Origin: Aerobium sp039839275
GTDB taxonomy: Bacteria > Pseudomonadota > Alphaproteobacteria > Rhizobiales > Rhizobiaceae
Direction of reading: 5' to 3'
Assembly (NCBI RefSeq): GCF_039839275.1
Contig: NZ_JBDOQP010000005.1
Location: 310,001 to 374,000 of the forward strand
DNA length: 64,000 bases
The notes under the pieces are model-generated. The model saw only the letters and a list, made by a program, of their open reading frames with translations, had not been told where the DNA came from and did not search any database. Below are positions 7,565 to 15,847 of the stretch, in pieces (positions within the stretch are counted from its first letter, which is position 1; every line of letters starts with the position of its first letter). The position numbers were made by a program, and so were the translations under genes.

Positions 7565-8446
7565 TCAGAGACCTTCGGCGGCAATGAATTCGGCGGCGAC
7601 TTCCGCCGGTTCCTTGCGGTCACGTTCCACCGCGGCATTCATCGCGCGCATCTTCTCGTTGGTCAGCAAGGGCGCGATCTTGTTCAGCACCTCGGCGATT
7701 TCGGGATTCGCGCTCATCGCATCCTGACGCACGATCGGCACCAGATAGTAGGGAGGGAACAGGTTCTTGTCGTCTTCGAGGACGGCCAGCTTGCTGTCCT
7801 CGATCTGCCAGTCGGTCGAGAACCCGAACGACACGTCGATCTGCTCGCTCGTCAGCGCGCTGTAGCGGATGCCGAGCTTGGCGAACTTGACGAATTCCTT
7901 GAACTTGATGCCGTAGACCTCTTCGAGACCGGGCAGACCGTCCTTGCGTTCGCCAAAGGTGCCCTCAGCGCCGAAGGTCAGGTCCTTCGAAGCGGGCCCC
8001 AGGTCGGACAGGGTCGTCAGCTTGTATTCCTCGGCCTTCTCGGGAAGCAGGATGATCGCATAGCCATTGTTGATCGCCGTCGGCTCCAGCAGCGTCAGGT
8101 CGAGCTCGTTTTCATAGTAGGTCTTGACGTCGGAATAGATCTTGTCGGCGTCGCTGGTGAGTTCACCCTTCACCACGGCGGCGAGCGCGGTGCCCGTATA
8201 TTCGGGGTAGAGATCGATTTCGCCGCTGGTCAGCGCGGTATGGGCGATCTGGGTCGCGCCGAGATTGAGGCGCTTCTCGACCTCGATGCCGGCCTTCTCG
8301 AGTGCCTGCGCGTAGATCTCCGCGACGATGAACTGTTCGGTGAAGTTCTTGCTTCCGATCTTCACCGGCTCAGCATGTGCGAAGGCGGAAAGCGCCACTG
8401 TGAGGCCGAGGCCGAGCCCGGCCGCTTTGAGTGTGCGAGAAATCAT
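7565..8446 (-). CDS. Quaternary-amine/osmoprotectant-type ABC transporter substrate-binding protein
   Basis: A 293-residue periplasmic binding protein of the OpuAC/OpuCC/OsmF (YehZ) family. A Sec signal peptide ends near AFAHA-EP (about residue 25). The mature start PVKIGSKNFTEQFIVAEIYAQALEKAG and the LYPEYTGTAL block are hallmarks of the family, which binds glycine betaine, choline, carnitine or related quaternary amines through aromatic residues. It is the first gene of the operon, with GGAG just upstream of ATG 8446. Because two LLM monooxygenases are co-transcribed, the ligand may be used as a nutrient rather than as an osmolyte. Confidence 0.9.
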   Translation of the reverse strand: MISRTLKAAGLGLGLTVALSAFAHAEPVKIGSKNFTEQFIVAEIYAQALEKAGIEVEKRLNLGATQIAHTALTSGEIDLYPEYTGTALAAVVKGELTSDADKIYSDVKTYYENELDLTLLEPTAINNGYAIILLPEKAEEYKLTTLSDLGPASKDLTFGAEGTFGERKDGLPGLEEVYGIKFKEFVKFAKLGIRYSALTSEQIDVSFGFSTDWQIEDSKLAVLEDDKNLFPPYYLVPIVRQDAMSANPEIAEVLNKIAPLLTNEKMRAMNAAVERDRKEPAEVAAEFIAAEGL

Positions 8447-8538
8447 GATGGACTCCGTTTGAAGACAGACACGTTGTCCCTAGACTGACACCGTCTTGCC
8501 CGCGTCGCCATCCCTTTTGTTGCACGGATGCGAAAAAT

Positions 8539-8553
8539 GTCAGACGTGCTGAC
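8539..8553. promoter_or_regulatory. Inverted repeat upstream of the ABC/LLM operon
   Basis: GTCAG-ACGTG-CTGAC is a perfect five-base dyad with a five-base centre, lying about 90 bases upstream of the binding-protein start in a 142-base gap. It is a candidate regulator site; no adjacent regulator gene makes an obvious partner. Confidence 0.3.
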
Positions 8554-8588
8554 CTATGGTGACAAACGGCAAATCGCCCCTGCCGGTC

Positions 8589-10178
8589 TCACCACACTCC
8601 GAAATAGAACCCGCGCTGCTTGTGATTGTCGGTGCGCCTCTCGACCTCGGCGTCCGATATGGTCACCCGCATCTTGCGCGTCCGGATCCAGTCGAACAGA
8701 CGCTCGCGCAGAAGCTCGCGCACCGGCTCGAGCGTGGGGTCCTCGCCGCGATCCACGAGTTCGTCCGGGTCCTCGACCAGATCGAACAGTTGCGGACGGT
8801 AGCCTTCGAAGTAGATGTATTTCCAGCGCTCGGTGCGCACCATGTAGGCGCGGGATCGCGAGGGTTCGGTCCCCAGTTGCAGGCGCGCGCCGCGGAACGC
8901 GTAGTCACACTCGCTGACGACGGCGCTGCGCCATTCCTCGGGCGCGATTGCGCCCTGCGCGCGTGTCAGCCGCAGCAGCGACTGGCCCTCCAGAATGTGA
9001 TCTGGCGGTGTGCCGCCGGCAAATTCGACGAAACTCGGCGCGAGATCGATCGCCGCCACGAGCAAATCGCTCGATGTCCCGCGCGTCGCATCGGCGGCGG
9101 CGTCCGGATCATAGACGATCATCGGAACTCGCACGCTCTGCTCGTGGAACATCTCCTTTTCGCCGAGCCAGTGGTCGCCGAGATAGTCGCCATGGTCGCT
9201 GGTGACCACGATCAGCGTGTTTTCGAAAAGGCCGTGTTCTTCCATGAAGCGCCACAGGCGCGCCAGATGGTCGTCGACCTGGCGGATCAGTCCCATATAG
9301 GCGGGGATGACGAGGCGGCGCACCTCGTCCTTGGCGAAGTTGAGGCTCTCTTCGTGCTGCATGTAGGCGCCCAGCACGGGATGCGGGTTTTCGCGCTCCG
9401 ATGGATCGCGCACCGCGTCGATGACGTCGTCGGCCGAATACATGTCATGGTAGGGCGCGGGCGCGATATAGGGCCAGTGCGGCTTGATGTAGGACAGGTG
9501 CAGGCACCACGGTTCGTCGCCAGCCTCGCGCATGAAATCCATGGCGCGATCGGTCATGTACGCGGTTTCGGAGTGTTCCTCCTTCACCTCGGCGGCAAGT
9601 CCGGCATTGCGCAGGTACCAGCCGGACTGCACGTCGCCCGCTTCGTCCCGCCCGGCATTGGCATAGTCGTGCCATGGGTTCTCGACGTTGTAGCCAAGCG
9701 AGCGCAGGTAGCGGTTATAGGGCAGGTCCTCGGGCACGACCTGGTCGGGCCACAGCCCGTCATCGCGTTCGTAGGGCTCGAAGCCGCATTGGCTGGCCAG
9801 CACGCCCTCGATCGAATTGGGGGCAACGCCGAGGCGACGCATGCCCTCGATGTCGGCCGCCATGTGGGTCTTGCCGACGAGCGCGGTGCGCAGGCCCAGC
9901 GGCCGCAGATGGTCGCCGATCGTCATCTCGCCGACGCGCAGCGGCACGCCGTTGAAGGTCGATCCGTGCGAGCTCATGTAGCGGCCGGTGTAGTACGACA
10001 TTCTCGACGGACCGCACACCGTCGCTTGCACATAGGCCCGGTCGAAGCGGACACCGCGAGAGGCCAGCCAGTCCATGGCCGGCGTCTGGAGCTTCGGATG
10101 GCCGTAGCACGACAGGTAGTCGGCCCGCAGTTGGTCGGCCATGACGAATAGGATGTTCTTCTTGCTCATGTCTGCCAT
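8589..10178 (-). CDS. Sulfatase-superfamily hydrolase (phosphonate monoester hydrolase / arylsulfatase type)
   Basis: A 529-residue alkaline-phosphatase-fold hydrolase. NILFVMADQLRADYL supplies the first metal aspartate (Asp15), and Cys55 in the sulfatase signature CGPSR would be converted to formylglycine. The stretch YYTGRYMSSHGSTFNGVPL, then VVTSDHGDYLGDHWLGEK, completes the metal site. The block after the signature resembles phosphonate monoester hydrolases more than choline sulfatase, so the substrate may be a sulfate or phosphonate ester. There is no signal peptide, so it acts in the cytoplasm on imported ester. It is the last gene after a TAXI TRAP transporter. ATG 10178 is used; ATG 10169 is an alternative. 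Confidence 0.85.
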   Translation of the reverse strand: MADMSKKNILFVMADQLRADYLSCYGHPKLQTPAMDWLASRGVRFDRAYVQATVCGPSRMSYYTGRYMSSHGSTFNGVPLRVGEMTIGDHLRPLGLRTALVGKTHMAADIEGMRRLGVAPNSIEGVLASQCGFEPYERDDGLWPDQVVPEDLPYNRYLRSLGYNVENPWHDYANAGRDEAGDVQSGWYLRNAGLAAEVKEEHSETAYMTDRAMDFMREAGDEPWCLHLSYIKPHWPYIAPAPYHDMYSADDVIDAVRDPSERENPHPVLGAYMQHEESLNFAKDEVRRLVIPAYMGLIRQVDDHLARLWRFMEEHGLFENTLIVVTSDHGDYLGDHWLGEKEMFHEQSVRVPMIVYDPDAAADATRGTSSDLLVAAIDLAPSFVEFAGGTPPDHILEGQSLLRLTRAQGAIAPEEWRSAVVSECDYAFRGARLQLGTEPSRSRAYMVRTERWKYIYFEGYRPQLFDLVEDPDELVDRGEDPTLEPVRELLRERLFDWIRTRKMRVTISDAEVERRTDNHKQRGFYFGVW

Positions 10179-10198
10179 TCGCTCGATCGGAAAATGCC

Positions 10199-10229
10199 GG
10201 CGATGCCGCAAGGTCCCTGCGGCATCGCC
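10199..10229 (-). promoter_or_regulatory. Intercistronic hairpin between TAXI binding protein and sulfatase genes
   Basis: Perfect twelve-base arms GGCGATGCCGCA/TGCGGCATCGCC with a seven-base loop start nine bases after the TAXI gene stop. There is no clear U-tract, so it looks like a stabiliser or attenuator rather than a full terminator. Confidence 0.6.
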
Positions 10230-10237
10230 TTCTGGTC

Positions 10238-11257
10238 TCAGTCGACTGCCACGAGTTCTTCTGGAATGTCCATGCCGATTTCGCGGTAGTAGCGTTCCGC
10301 GCCGGGGTGCAGCGGCAGGTTGAGGTCGACAAACGCGTTCTCGAGCGTGATCTGGCGCAGCCACGGCGTCCGCTCGCGCGTTTCCTCCACCCCTTCCCAG
10401 AAGGCCTTGGTGACGGCATAGACCGCATCGTCGGAAAGATGGGCGCCGGTGCCGACACCGACGATGGAGCCGAGGGTGCGCGCATCGTCCTCGTTGACCT
10501 GGTTCTCACCATAGGTTCCCGCCGGGATCGTGCCCTCGACACCGCCCGGCCGGTTCAGGATCGCCTGAACCTCGGGCTTGGCGAAGTGCTCGTCGGTCAG
10601 CGTGATGAGCCGGATGGCGCGCGAGATCGCGATCTGCTCGATGACCGGGCTCGGCGGGATCGTCGGGTTGATGTAGACATCGATGCGCCCATCCTGGAAG
10701 GACTGCATGGCAGCCTCCCATCCGACGCTCACCTGCGTGTAGTCCTCATTGGCGACGTAGCCGGTGGCGGCCTCGATGATCTGGCCCATGATGACGGTCG
10801 CTCCGCCGCCGGGCGGTCCGAGAAACACGCGCTTGTCCTTGATGTCCTCCAGCGTCTCGATGCCGGAATCCGCATAGGTGACGATGTGGTAGAGGCCGAG
10901 CGGGAACGCGAAGACGGCGCGCAGGTCCTCCGACAGTTCGGGCGCCTGCGGAATCTGCGCATACATGTTGGCGCCCTTCTGCATGGAATCATGCACGCTT
11001 GCCGACCACATGAAGAAATCGAGCTGGCCCTGCGCGGTCTCGATGGCGTGCTGTGTGGCAGCGCCCGTCGCGTTGACCTGAACCTGTCCTTCGATGCGCT
11101 CGCCGACGATCTGGGCAAAGGTGCTCATGACCATGTACGGCGTGGAGCCGGGACCCAGCGTCGCCAGCCTGTAGAAGTCTTGCGCCATGGCGTGGGACGG
11201 TGCCGCCAGCGTTGCCGCCGCAAATGCGCAGGCGGCCAGTTTCGAAAATGCGTTCAT
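10238..11257 (-). CDS. TAXI family TRAP transporter solute-binding protein
   Basis: A 339-residue periplasmic binding protein. The signal peptide ends around SHAMA-QD (residue 25). YRLATLGPGSTPYMVMSTFAQIV and the later block VFLGPPGGGATVIMGQIIEAATGY are typical of TAXI (TRAP-associated extracytoplasmic immunogenic-like) proteins. ATG 11257 overlaps the permease stop as ATGA and is preceded by GGAGGAAAC. Partner of the fused permease upstream; together they drive sodium-coupled uptake of an anionic solute. The co-transcribed sulfatase suggests the solute is a sulfate or phosphonate ester. Confidence 0.88.
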   Translation of the reverse strand: MNAFSKLAACAFAAATLAAPSHAMAQDFYRLATLGPGSTPYMVMSTFAQIVGERIEGQVQVNATGAATQHAIETAQGQLDFFMWSASVHDSMQKGANMYAQIPQAPELSEDLRAVFAFPLGLYHIVTYADSGIETLEDIKDKRVFLGPPGGGATVIMGQIIEAATGYVANEDYTQVSVGWEAAMQSFQDGRIDVYINPTIPPSPVIEQIAISRAIRLITLTDEHFAKPEVQAILNRPGGVEGTIPAGTYGENQVNEDDARTLGSIVGVGTGAHLSDDAVYAVTKAFWEGVEETRERTPWLRQITLENAFVDLNLPLHPGAERYYREIGMDIPEELVAVD

Positions 11258-13224
11258 GTCGTTTCCTCCTTGTTGGCTCCCAGGTCGATTGGTCTTCTTG
11301 TTGGCGAGATGTCGTCCGCCACGCTTGGTCTCCCCATGGCAAGGTCGCGGTACGCCACCAGCGCCGCCAGCAGGGCTGCGGCGACCTCCAGCCACAGGAA
11401 CGGGATCAGCACGGCGAGCCCCAGCACGACGCGGACAATCCTCCAGCCGAAGGTCAGCTTGCCGCTCGCATAGCCGGTGAACGCCGTCGAAAAGAGCCAG
11501 ATCGCAAGCGACAGGCGCAGCGCCACCCAGATGAAGCCGGTCACCGTGAAATCGACGACCAGGGAGAGGGACGGATTGTAGACCATGACGAACGGGATGA
11601 CGAAGCCGATCAGCGCCACCTTGCAGGCGTCGAGGCCGATGAGGATGGGGTTTGCCCTGGCGATTGGCGCGGCGACGAATGCGGCCAGTGCCACCGGCGG
11701 CGTGATCGCGGAAAGCACGCCGAAATAGACGACGAACAGATGCGCGATGATCGTCGGCACGCCCATCGCCTCGATGGCGGGCCCCATGACGAGCACGATG
11801 ATGAGGTAGGCCGGCACGGTCGGCATGCCCATGCCCAGCACCAGCGAGCCGAGCATCATCATGATCAGCGCCAGGAAAAGCGACTCGCCCGCGACGTCCA
11901 GCATGACGCCGGCGAACCGCAGGCCGAGGCCGGTCATGTTCATGACGCCGATCAGGATGCCGATGGCGCCGACAGCGATGAGGACCTGCGCGGCTGCAAG
12001 CCCGGCGCTGCTGAGCGCGGCAAGGACACGCGCGGGATTGCGCCTCAGGTCGGGATTGAACAGGAACCCGAGAACGACGGCGGAGATGACGGCGTAGAAC
12101 CCCGCCAGAGCCGGTGACCGGCCGGAAACCAGCAGTGCCACCACGATGACGAGCGGCAGCACGAAGCAGAGCGACATCAGGTAGTCATGCGCGGTCAAGG
12201 TGGGGCGCTCGGAAGCCGGGATCGGCTTGATGTCGCGCTTGACCGCTTCCAGGTGCACCGAAACGAAGAGGGCCAGGTAATAGAACAGCGCCGGCACCAG
12301 CGCTGCCAGGCAGATCGTCAGGTAGGGGATGCCCGTCACGTCGGCCATGATGAACGCGACGGCGCCCATCACCGGCGGCATGAACTGCCCGCCCGAGGAT
12401 GCGGCGGCTTCGATGCCGCCGGCATAGCGGCCCGGAAATCCGCGCTCGCGGATCATCGGGATGGTGATGACGCCGGTGCCGACGACGTTGCCCGCCACCG
12501 AGCCCGACATGGTGCCGAAAGCGGCACTGGCGGCGATCGCCGCATGCGCCGGGCCACCGCGCGAGCGGCCCGTCAGCGCGAAGGCGAACTTCAGCAGGAC
12601 CGCGCCCGCGCCGATGCCTTCCAGCATCACTCCGAAGACGATGAAGACGAGGATGAGGCTGACGACGACCGACATCGGCCCGCCGAAGACCCCGTCGAAC
12701 GAATACCAGACGACCTGCATCACCTGCTGGAACGAGAACCCGCCATGGCGCAGGATGCCAGGCAGCCCATCGCCGAAAACCGCATATCCGATCCCCGCAA
12801 GGCTGATCAGGAACAGCGGCAGACCCAGCGATCGTCGCGTCAGCTCGAGCAGCACGACGAGCCCGATCGTTCCGATGACGATGTCGGTGGGCGTGAACAT
12901 GTAGAGGCCGATCTGCAGCGCCTCGCCGATCTGCATGTATCGGACAATGGCGACGGCGAAGCCGACCAGCAGGATGAGATCAACGATGATGCCGAGGCGC
13001 TTCCAGCCGCCCTGCTCGTTCCGGAGCTGGACGGATTCCATCAGCAGCAGGACCGCGCCGAGTGCAAACACGCCGACGCGCAGCAGCGTTTCGTCGAGCA
13101 CCCCCACGCCGGCAATGTAGAGTCCGAGAAGACCGATCGCCCCGCCCAGAAGGCGCACGAGAAGTCGAAGCGGGCCGGCGAAACGCCGCCCGTCGCCTGC
13201 GCCATTCGAATTGGCGTCGAGCAT
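11254..13224 (-). CDS. TRAP transporter fused permease (DctQM/TAXI type)
   Basis: A 656-residue inner-membrane protein combining the small (DctQ-like) and large (DctM-like) TRAP subunits, as is usual for TAXI systems. The N-terminal part (about residues 1-130) has four spans. The DctM part includes FGTMSGSVAGNVVGTGVITIPMI, SSGGQFMPPVMGAVAFIMA, LGMGMPTVPAYLIIV and FGVLSAITPPVALAAF, which form the two inverted-repeat halves and sodium sites. GGGAGG precedes ATG 13224. First gene of the operon, divergent from the IclR gene across 117 bases. Confidence 0.92.
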   Translation of the reverse strand: MLDANSNGAGDGRRFAGPLRLLVRLLGGAIGLLGLYIAGVGVLDETLLRVGVFALGAVLLLMESVQLRNEQGGWKRLGIIVDLILLVGFAVAIVRYMQIGEALQIGLYMFTPTDIVIGTIGLVVLLELTRRSLGLPLFLISLAGIGYAVFGDGLPGILRHGGFSFQQVMQVVWYSFDGVFGGPMSVVVSLILVFIVFGVMLEGIGAGAVLLKFAFALTGRSRGGPAHAAIAASAAFGTMSGSVAGNVVGTGVITIPMIRERGFPGRYAGGIEAAASSGGQFMPPVMGAVAFIMADVTGIPYLTICLAALVPALFYYLALFVSVHLEAVKRDIKPIPASERPTLTAHDYLMSLCFVLPLVIVVALLVSGRSPALAGFYAVISAVVLGFLFNPDLRRNPARVLAALSSAGLAAAQVLIAVGAIGILIGVMNMTGLGLRFAGVMLDVAGESLFLALIMMMLGSLVLGMGMPTVPAYLIIVLVMGPAIEAMGVPTIIAHLFVVYFGVLSAITPPVALAAFVAAPIARANPILIGLDACKVALIGFVIPFVMVYNPSLSLVVDFTVTGFIWVALRLSLAIWLFSTAFTGYASGKLTFGWRIVRVVLGLAVLIPFLWLEVAAALLAALVAYRDLAMGRPSVADDISPTRRPIDLGANKEETT

Positions 13225-13292
13225 CGGATACCTCCCTGACCATCCTCCGAAGGTCACCATGAGGATGATCAATGTGGCCGCGAATGAAAACA

Positions 13293-13322
13293 TCCGTCGG
13301 ACATGCTTTCCGCCAGGCGGAA
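13293..13322. promoter_or_regulatory. Palindromic candidate IclR operator in divergent promoter region
   Basis: TTCCGC-CAG-GCGGAA (13308-13322) is a perfect six-base dyad 20 bases upstream of the IclR start, preceded by the smaller dyad TCCG-T-CGGA (13293-13301). A further TGACC-N10-GGTCA repeat lies at 13237-13256, next to the permease ribosome site. These sit in the gap between the IclR gene and the TRAP/sulfatase operon, the usual place for IclR control. Confidence 0.45.
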
Positions 13323-13341
13323 TCTTCAGTAGGCTAAATGG

Positions 13342-14127
13342 ATGTCGAAAAACGAGACCATAAGGGCGCTGTCGCGTGGGCTTGCCGTGCTGCAGGCGGT
13401 GCAGCATGCGGCCGGCCTGTCGTTGCATGACCTCGCCCTGACGACCGGGCTGGCGAAGCCGACGCTAATGCGCATCCTGCGCACCCTGGAGGCCGAGGGC
13501 TACGTGCGGCGCGGCCTGACCGACCAGCTCTATCATGCCAATCTTCGCGCGGCGGCCACTGGCGAAGCATTGCAGCACAGCGTTCTCACCGAAGTTGCCG
13601 CTCCGGTGCTGGACCGGCTCTGCCAGGAAGTTCTGTGGCCGTCGGACCTTGCCGTCTATCGGGATGGCGCCATGCGTGTGCAGGAAACGTCGAGGCGGCA
13701 GTCGCCATTCATGATGAACCGCGCCGTCACGACGTTCGAGATTCACATGCTGCAGTCTGGCATGGGGCGCGCCTATCTTGCCTATTGCGCCCCGGAAAAG
13801 CAGGCGGAGATCATCGATCGGCTCGCGGTTTCCGGCGACCCGCGCAATCGCCTTGCGAAGCAACCCGCGAAAGTCATGAGGATGCTCGGCGACATCCTTC
13901 GCAAGGGCTATGCGACGCGCGAAACCGGCTACTTCGTCACGCAGCCGATGGAGGCGCGGGTCAGCGCCATCGCCGTCCCGGTGACGACGGGCGACGAGGT
14001 GCTGGGCTCGATCAACCTGGTATGGATTTCGCAGGCCGCGAGCGAGGAGCAGTTCGTGCAGCGGCACCTCGCGCGACTGCTCGAGGCGTCGGCTGAGATA
14101 GCGGATCGCTACGCACAGCGTGCGTGA
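13342..14127 (+). CDS. IclR family transcriptional regulator
   Basis: A 261-residue regulator. The N-terminal winged helix-turn-helix is in ALSRGLAVLQAV, SLHDLALTTGLAKPTLMRILRTLEAEGYV (about residues 10-60). The C-terminal ligand-binding domain contains the conserved GRAYLAYCAPEKQAEII and RARVSAIAVPV-like segments (here MEARVSAIAVPVTTGDEVLGSINLVW). IclR proteins bind small organic acids and control adjacent catabolic operons. Divergence from the TAXI-TRAP/sulfatase operon, with palindromes between, makes that operon the likely target. Confidence 0.92.
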   Translation: MSKNETIRALSRGLAVLQAVQHAAGLSLHDLALTTGLAKPTLMRILRTLEAEGYVRRGLTDQLYHANLRAAATGEALQHSVLTEVAAPVLDRLCQEVLWPSDLAVYRDGAMRVQETSRRQSPFMMNRAVTTFEIHMLQSGMGRAYLAYCAPEKQAEIIDRLAVSGDPRNRLAKQPAKVMRMLGDILRKGYATRETGYFVTQPMEARVSAIAVPVTTGDEVLGSINLVWISQAASEEQFVQRHLARLLEASAEIADRYAQRA

Positions 14128-14136
14128 CGGCGGCCC

Positions 14137-14799
14137 TCAATCCGCGGCAACGAAGCGCAGCACCATCTCCACCGCGCTCTGCCTGAGCCTGGCCTGTTCG
14201 TCCGGCGTTCCGATGTCGCGCCCGAAGATGCGCGAGAAGGTCGCCCGGTTGGATACGTTGAAGAAGCAGAGCGCGCTCACCTGCCAGTGCAGTTCGAGCG
14301 GGTCGAGGCCGGGGCGAAAGACACCCTCTTCCACGCCGCGGCGATAGATCGACGCGATGTGGTCGATGGCGGTCTCGTTGAGGCCGCTGATGACATCGGA
14401 GCGTTCGAGATATTGTCCATGATGGATGTTCTCGATCATCACCATGCGGATGAACTCCTCATGCTCATGGTGATGATCGAAGGTGAACTCGACGAGACGC
14501 CGCAAGGCTTCGACCGCCGGCAGACCGTCGGTATCGAGACCGTCCTCGCCCTCGCGCACCGTGCGATAGGCGTTTTCCAGCGCCCGCAGGTAGAGACCCT
14601 CCTTGTCGCCGAAATAATAATAGATCATGCGCTTGGACGATTTCGTTCGCGCGGCGATCTCGTCGATGCGGGCTCCCGATAGCCCGTTCAACGCGAACTC
14701 CCTCGATGCCGTCGCGAGGATGTCCTTGCGCGTCCCGTCAGGATCCTGAGGGCGCTTGGACGGTTCTCGATCCTTTCGGACGGGTTTGACTTGCGACAT
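14137..14799 (-). CDS. TetR/AcrR family transcriptional regulator
   Basis: A 220-residue regulator. The DNA-binding domain is RKDILATASREFALNGLSGARIDEIAARTKSSKRMIYYYFGDKEGLYLRAL in short segments over about residues 20-75; the remaining helical domain would bind the ligand. I chose ATG 14799 because GTGAGG stands eight bases upstream; ATG 14817 has no ribosome site. The gene is divergent from the dehydrogenase-led quinate/shikimate operon and convergent with the IclR gene (nine-base gap), so the aromatic-precursor operon is the likely target. Confidence 0.9.
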   Translation of the reverse strand: MSQVKPVRKDREPSKRPQDPDGTRKDILATASREFALNGLSGARIDEIAARTKSSKRMIYYYFGDKEGLYLRALENAYRTVREGEDGLDTDGLPAVEALRRLVEFTFDHHHEHEEFIRMVMIENIHHGQYLERSDVISGLNETAIDHIASIYRRGVEEGVFRPGLDPLELHWQVSALCFFNVSNRATFSRIFGRDIGTPDEQARLRQSAVEMVLRFVAAD

Positions 14800-14826
14800 C
14801 GATTCCTCACTCGCCATGGCCCGGCG

Positions 14827-14854
14827 TTGACAAACTAACCAGTTCGTACATTAT
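14827..14854 (+). promoter_or_regulatory. Promoter with overlapping TetR-type operator for the quinate/shikimate operon
   Basis: TTGACA (14827-14832) and CATTAT (14849-14854) are spaced by 16 bases. Inside the spacer AACT-AACC-AGTT (14833-14844) forms a dyad resembling many TetR boxes. A repressor bound here would block polymerase. It lies 82 bases before the dehydrogenase start and 27 bases upstream of the TetR start, so both genes could be controlled. Confidence 0.5.
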
Positions 14855-14935
14855 GGCTTTCAAGACCGCTCCCGTTTTACCGGCGGCGGTCGGATAAACA
14901 CAAGCGTTGCGTGACGCGGCGTTTCGGGAGGAAGC

Positions 14936-15847
14936 ATGCAGGACAGGGTCGACGCGATCGCGAGGGCGATCGAGGTCTTGCTCGCGCGCCGGTTCGATGA
15001 ACTTGGCGGGCGCGCGGATGTCATCGTCGGGCTGGTCGGCCGTGGCATCCAGTTGTCCCGCACGCCGGCCATGCACGAACGTGAAGCAACCCGGATCGGG
15101 CTTTCCTGCGCCTATGTGCTGATCGATTTCGACGCGATGGGCCTCGCCGACGCCGATATCGCCGATGCGCTCACCGCAGCCGCGAAGGTCGGCTTTAATG
15201 GCGTCAACGTCACCTACCCCTACAAGCAGATGGTGATGCCGCTGCTCGACGAGGTCGCTCCGGAAGCGCGCATGATCGGCGCCGTCAACACGGTCGTCTT
15301 CGGCCCCCGGACCATCGGCTACAACACCGACTACTGGGGTTTCGCGGAAAGTTTCCGCTCGCAGATGGATGGCGCGGTGCTTGGAAGCGCGATCATGTTC
15401 GGCGCGGGCGGCGCAGGCTCGGCGGTCGGTGCCGCGCTCATCGGTCTCGGCGCCCGGCAGATCGCCATCGTCGATACCGATCCGTCGCGCGCGGATGACC
15501 TCGCGGGGCGCCTAGCGCATATGGATGCGGCCACCATCGTCGTCGCACAAGACATACGCGCCGCGATCACGGCAGCCGATGGCATCGTCAACACGACGCC
15601 GATCGGCATGGCGAAGCACCCCGGCACGCCCTTCCCCAAGGAATGGCTCAAGCCACACCAGTGGGTGGCGGACATCATCTATTTCCCGCGCGAAACGGAG
15701 TTGTTGCGTCATGCCCGCGAAATTGGCTGCCGCACGCTGCCGGGCATCGGCATGGCCATAGGGCAGGCCGTCCGCGCCTTCGAACATTTCACCGGGCGCC
15801 CGGCCGACATGGCCGCAATGGCAGGTCATTTCGAGGCCGCGGCATGA
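14936..15847 (+). CDS. Shikimate/quinate dehydrogenase (catabolic AroE/QuiB-like)
   Basis: A 303-residue protein of the shikimate dehydrogenase family. GRGIQLSRTPAMHE binds the substrate carboxylate, NVTYPYKQ carries the catalytic Lys97, NTDYWG carries Asp132, and GAGGAGSAVGAAL is the dinucleotide loop. After the second strand the sequence is IVDTDPSRA, with an acidic residue where NADPH-using biosynthetic AroE has an NRT motif; this points to NAD+ and therefore to oxidation of shikimate or quinate. First gene of an operon that also encodes AroQ and QuiC. The ATGA overlap with the next gene implies coupling. Confidence 0.88.
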   Translation: MQDRVDAIARAIEVLLARRFDELGGRADVIVGLVGRGIQLSRTPAMHEREATRIGLSCAYVLIDFDAMGLADADIADALTAAAKVGFNGVNVTYPYKQMVMPLLDEVAPEARMIGAVNTVVFGPRTIGYNTDYWGFAESFRSQMDGAVLGSAIMFGAGGAGSAVGAALIGLGARQIAIVDTDPSRADDLAGRLAHMDAATIVVAQDIRAAITAADGIVNTTPIGMAKHPGTPFPKEWLKPHQWVADIIYFPRETELLRHAREIGCRTLPGIGMAIGQAVRAFEHFTGRPADMAAMAGHFEAAA

